Origin: Austropuccinia psidii
Lineage: Eukaryota > Basidiomycota > Pucciniomycetes > Pucciniales > Sphaerophragmiaceae
Assembly: GCA_023105745.1 (NCBI GenBank)
Contig: JALGQZ010000016.1
Span: 27,521,154 to 27,585,153, forward strand
DNA: 64,000 nucleotides
Direction: 5' to 3'
Shown here: in pieces, positions 60,560 to 64,000 of the stretch
Numbering within the stretch: position 1 is the stretch's first letter
How the letters are laid out: every line of letters begins with the position of its first letter
Translations under genes and position numbers: made by a program
Notes under the pieces: generated by a model
Databases searched by the model: none
Seen by the model: the letters and a program-made list of their open reading frames with translations, nothing else
Told to the model about the DNA's origin: nothing

Positions 60560-61952
60560 TGTCAGGCTTAGTCTATGATTAAGTGGTAAATAAATATATA
60601 TACAACCTTAAATCTGATTGTGACATGGATATTTAATTTTAAAAAGGGGTTTATAATAGATAATATAAGGGCTTTACTATGAGGAATAGTGGTGGTGAGC
60701 ACTGTTGAAAGCCCTGGTTGTAGTCTTACCAGTTGGAATACTATAATAAGATCTACAATACACTAATTAAGGTATACCTGGTTAATTTCCAAGAGTATGA
60801 CTGTTTTTGGACAGTTGTACTATGTAGGAATTCAAGAGCAGGATGGGGATTCCTTTTATCCTGAAATGGGGTGAAAAGTTCCTGTAGACCATCCATGTAG
60901 AGGAAGTGAGGATTTCTCACTTCAGATTACTGGCTTTTGTTTTTCAAAAGGCCTGTATTCTCTTTATTGGGCTCATATTTAGTTTTTAAACCACATCTGG
61001 GCAGTTTTCCCAAATACATGGTGAAAATTTTCATCTAGGAACCACATAGCCCTCTTCTGACATGTATTACATGTAGAAATCTGTACAGAACTTGTATGAG
61101 ACCCCAGTATTGAATGTACTGTGAGGTATTGAAGTATAAACAAACTTCTTCATTTATTTGACACCTCATAATCATAGTTATGGGATAGTATCCTACATCA
61201 AAGGTGTATTTGCCAAACTGTGAGATTTTAACCTTAAAACTACCATAAATTTGTCAGTTTTTAAGATATTTAGCTCAAAGTTGGCTCATTGTGTAGCCCT
61301 TAATATCATCTACACAATAGTAAATCATTTTGGTATGGGTAATATTAAATATGGCAAAGCTATGTCATGCTCAATTGTTGTTATCTAGATATATGATTTT
61401 CTCAAAATCTGTATGGAACTTGTTTTCCCCATAACTTTTGTTTTGGATGAGATACAGGGGAATGGATGGCACCATCAGATAGCCCTTATTTTTATCCTTG
61501 AAAAATGACCCAACTTTAGGTATTTCACACTAAAACTGTAGAAGTTAAATGAGAGGTGAATATTTTATTCACCCTTATTTGACCTTATTTTGGCCATAAC
61601 TTCTGTAGTCTTGGTGATAGCTCAGTTTGGCTAGTACCATTGGATATCCCTGACTTAGAGATTTAATTTGAGTACACATTCTCTGGTGTTAAGCCTCTTC
61701 CTCTGGATTCCAGATGACAGGTGAAAATTAAGGTTTATGCTCAGCAACCTCTTTGAGCAGGAATAACTTTGTTATTCTTTGTCCTATGATGATGGGACTT
61801 TTATATTTGGAAACAGGTGAGTTTCCCCTTTCTTTTGATACTCTTTGAGCTGGTTTGGCTCAGTTCCATGTTTTAGTGGTATTTTGCTCTACCATTAGTT
61901 TATAGTATTGGGCTGTCATGCTTGTGCTCTGGTTTTGAGTCACAGGCTGACA
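60560..61952 (-). repeat. Gypsy-B2 5' LTR
   Basis: The LTR is 1393 bp, partner of 52659-54073. It is bordered on the right by the ACCAT duplication and then B1 LTR sequence. Confidence 0.82.
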
Positions 61953-61957
61953 ACCAT

Positions 61958-62000
61958 CCTTACCTTTGTATCTCACCTTTACCCAAAGTTATAAAAAACC
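61958..62000 (+). repeat. Gypsy-B1 3' LTR, last surviving piece
   Basis: CCTTACC...GTATCTCACC...AAAGTTAT continues the LTR exactly where B2 interrupted it (compare 34268 onward and the B2 LTR). It stops near 62000 and passes into Harbinger coding sequence, so about two thirds of the LTR is gone. Confidence 0.6.
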
Positions 62001-62004
62001 ACTT

Positions 62005-62235
62005 GCCAGCTTGACTTGTGGATTGGCCCTTGGTGACAATATACAAGTGCATTACCTTTTCTTGCACCATGATGTACCTTGAGTCCATCAATAAACCACA
62101 TTCCAGAAAATCTGCCACTAGTTTATGTAAAATATCCTTTGGTATGTGAAGGACTTGTTGAAATCTGTCCAGTGGACCTTCCAAGAGGTCTTGGAAATAT
62201 GCATGTCCTCAAGGATAGCATGTATGAAGCACTTG
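62005..62235 (-). pseudogene. PIF/Harbinger transposase N-terminal relic
   Basis: The minus strand reads YFQDLLEGPLDRFQQVLHIP, then LHKLVADFLECGLLMDS, then VQEKVMHLYIVTKGQSTSQA. This is the helical N-terminal domain typical of fungal Harbinger nuclease genes (tDGHExR-F-x-x-V-F-R-M-x-K-x-x-F-x-x-L... L-x-S-x-x-x-x-x-E-E-x-x-x-x-F-L-Y-I type). It is truncated after SQA by the B1 LTR remnant. The C-terminal part of what is probably the same gene is at 33500-33745. Confidence 0.65.
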
Positions 62236-62810
62236 ATGGTCCTCTAGCTCTGTAAGACTAAGGCAGTTGACAGCAAAAAATACATATAGAATAATTTGTT
62301 TATGCGTTTTAGAAAGTAACACGATGGATGTGATGCCAATCAAGAGGAAAAAAAGGTGCGGTATATGTGAAAAGTTGTTTTACTTTTCAAACTTGGAACT
62401 CACAAGCTACTTTGACATTTGATAATTTTTTTCATAATTTGAAAAAAAAAATCCCGTCGAAAAGTCACAAGGAATAATCCCCGCGTGTTTACAAAACAGG
62501 CCCAAGTTTTGACAAGACGACTGAAATTCTATTTGCCCCGAGTTTGATTTGTCCCCAACTCCATAAAATACGAAATTTAACAGTGCAAAAATGCAAGGCT
62601 TCCTTTTTTGGGTTTCCTTTGACAAAATGACAATTTAAATATTCATATAAAATACAATCACGTATTCTACTAGAATCAGGTATAAAAACACAGAATGCAG
62701 AATGAAATAACAAAAGAAAGTTTGAATGAGAACAAATTTGGAATAAGGATAGGGTTTGTTTTAGCTCGATTGTTTATGGATAAAAAGATTTTTTCTACAA
62801 AATCATTGGA
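62236..62810 (-). other. Harbinger 5' end and RUD3 3' flank
   Basis: GGGCCTGTTTTGTAAACACG (rc of 62484-62503) looks like a Harbinger terminal inverted repeat in the right orientation for the transposase relic. No target duplication could be matched to it. From 62504 to 62810 is RUD3 3' UTR or intergenic DNA with no other gene. Confidence 0.4.
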
Positions 62811-64000
62811 TTAAGGTGAATCAGAAACAGCTCTAGTGATAGTGGATAAAGTAGACAGGCTAGATCCAGGTGATGAGGGCAAATGAGTAATATCGGGTGA
62901 TTTATCAAGCTTTGGGGAGGATTTGAGGGTATGACTTGATGAAACTGGTGAAGAAAGGGAAAGAGATGCGAGAGATTTGTTTGAAGTTGGACTTGCTGAA
63001 TTTGCCTCCCTCAGTAAAAATGAAACCCATTGATCAGTGATTGTATCGTTATCACCAAGAGTATCAGGTTCAGCTCTGTGTTGAGTACTTCCTCGCACAG
63101 TGTTGGCCTCCGTTCCTTTAATGGCCGAACCAGAACGTTGAAGACCGACTTGTTGTCGTTGTTCATCGTTCCAAGACAAAATGCTGGCCAACAAGGATAG
63201 CATTTCAAATCGTTTTGTATCTTCCCTGGGTGTCAGAATGAACGAAAGCAAGACGTTTGTGACCAGCCGACTAAAAAAAATTAGAATACATAAATTGGAA
63301 TGTCTCTAGAATAGAATGGCTGGATATTGTAATGCTAGGATACTTACCGGTCAACGCTATACTCAGTGTTATCCCTTCTGAGCCTTCGCAGGGCTTCTGT
63401 GAGATGCTCGTTAAGTATGACAGCTAACGATGCCAATTCAATTCATTGGGAAGCAAAGAATTGAATGATAAGTCAATGATACTAAAGAAACGACGGATGA
63501 AATTGATAGCACCTACCTTCATGTCGCACCTTGCCGATGAGTAAGTTTTTTGCCTTCAGCTCCTTCTTTAAAGACTCACACATCTCTGCATTTGATTCAT
63601 TGACTGCCAATTTTGCCTGCATAGATGGAGGAATGACAATTGTTAATAACCGCCGACTCAAGAGAAATGTTACAAAGTCAAAATGAGAATTTAAAGAATC
63701 TTACCTCTGCTTCTAATGCTTTTTGCTGAAAAAGAAGCAGTTTCTTTTCAGTCTCTGCCAAACGATTCTGAGACTCGCCGACGACGGATTTGATTTCAGC
63801 ATCCTTGGCTAAATTAAGGTATTTTAATACATGTCTCAGTAAGCTTGATATTGTTTTCTTAGTCCATTTAAGCTTGAGTTATTTGATAAAAGTAGAGATT
63901 AGTAGAAAGGATCAAGGGCATTACCTGATTGAAATTCTTCTAGTACTGATTGTAAATTACTAGCACTTTCTGCTTGAAGGTCTCGGTCAGCTTTCAAGGT
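62811..64000 (-). CDS. RUD3: RUD3-like GRAB-domain golgin, 3' part (gene runs past the window)
   Basis: This is a cis-Golgi coiled-coil tether; in yeast Rud3 is recruited by Arf1 through its GRAB domain. Exons on the minus strand are beyond 64000-63925, 63808-63705, 63616-63517, 63423-63348 and 63270-62811. The GT-AG introns are 116, 88, 93 and 77 nt and all phases fit. The coiled coil (LQSVLEEFQSAKDAEIKS, then LAETEKKLLLFQQKALEAE) leads to the GRAB domain: KNLLIGKVRHEAVILNEHL, then RRLVTNVLLSFI, then PREDTKRFEMLSLLASILSW. A Ser/Thr/Pro-rich tail of about 110 residues follows, ending SDSP and a stop at 62811. The identification rests on the GRAB motif. No damage is visible. Confidence 0.85.

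Larger units (their letters stand above)
52659..61952 (-). mobile_element. Gypsy-B2: full-length inactivated element
   Basis: The element is 9294 bp on the minus strand, with LTRs 60560-61952 (5') and 52659-54073 (3') and a perfect ACCAT duplication (52654-52658 and 61953-61957). The two LTRs differ visibly throughout, so it is much older than A1 despite sitting in the same host element. It has lost the protease active site and the RT catalytic block. Confidence 0.85.
33806..62000 (+). mobile_element. Gypsy-B1: old element hosting three later insertions
   Basis: Its parts are the 5' LTR 33806-35196, internal 35197-37469 and 47860-50724, and 3' LTR pieces 50725-50895, 52342-52658 and 61958 to about 62000. 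The guests are Gypsy-A1, a solo B LTR and Gypsy-B2, each with a perfect target duplication. The right end of the 3' LTR is missing and runs directly into a Harbinger relic, so the element's own target duplication cannot be tested. Confidence 0.75.

Noticed and set aside
1..64000. tRNA, rRNA and CRISPR arrays
   Set aside because: Looked for cloverleaf-like segments, rRNA-like conserved blocks and regularly spaced short repeats on both strands; none could be supported by eye.

Overview
The window looks like a repeat-dense, AT-rich stretch of a rust-fungus genome (Pucciniales). The evidence is two short-intron basidiomycete-style host genes at the edges and chromodomain Ty3/Gypsy elements between them. 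The Pol proteins remind me of the very large Austropuccinia psidii (myrtle rust) genome; that is recognition from memory and was not checked by a search.

Layout. Left edge: a complete seven-exon LOA1-like lysophosphatidic acid acyltransferase gene on the minus strand (1657-3334). Then one decayed Ty1/Copia element on the minus strand (about 4945-26053). It is split by a solo LTR of family Gypsy-A (6353-8259), a full but dead Gypsy-A2 element (8511-19254) abutted by an opposite-facing solo A2 LTR (19260-21403), and another solo A LTR (23705-25604). From 26054 to about 33500 there is very AT-rich DNA without recognisable genes, broken only by a solo Gypsy-B LTR (27921-29425).

Right half: a PIF/Harbinger transposase relic was interrupted by an old plus-strand Gypsy-B element (B1, 33806 to about 62000). 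B1 was hit three times: in its RT by a very young Gypsy-A1 element (37470-47854; 1919-bp LTRs differing at five sites by eye, TSD TGTGG); in its 3' LTR by a solo B LTR (50896-52336, TSD ATAAG); and further along that LTR by a minus-strand Gypsy-B element (B2, 52659-61952, TSD ACCAT). The right edge is the 3' part of a RUD3-like GRAB-domain golgin gene (62811 to beyond 64000, minus).

Most interesting result: the Gypsy-A elements appear to carry a spliced accessory gene (ORF1) expressed somewhat like a retroviral subgenomic message. A consensus 5' splice site in the LTR (A|GTAAGT) pairs with a pyrimidine-rich acceptor followed by TG, so splicing would create the AUG and remove the primer-binding site. 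A second intron removes the gag AUG, and a third removes in-frame stops. ORF1 then runs for 762 nt over gag in another frame. The same exon, frame and intron layout is recognisable in the diverged A2 relic. The A1 region from 38767 to the gag AUG at 40090 (1323 nt) contains no ATG. The young A1 copy also carries a stop between protease and RT and a one-base insertion between RT and RNase H.
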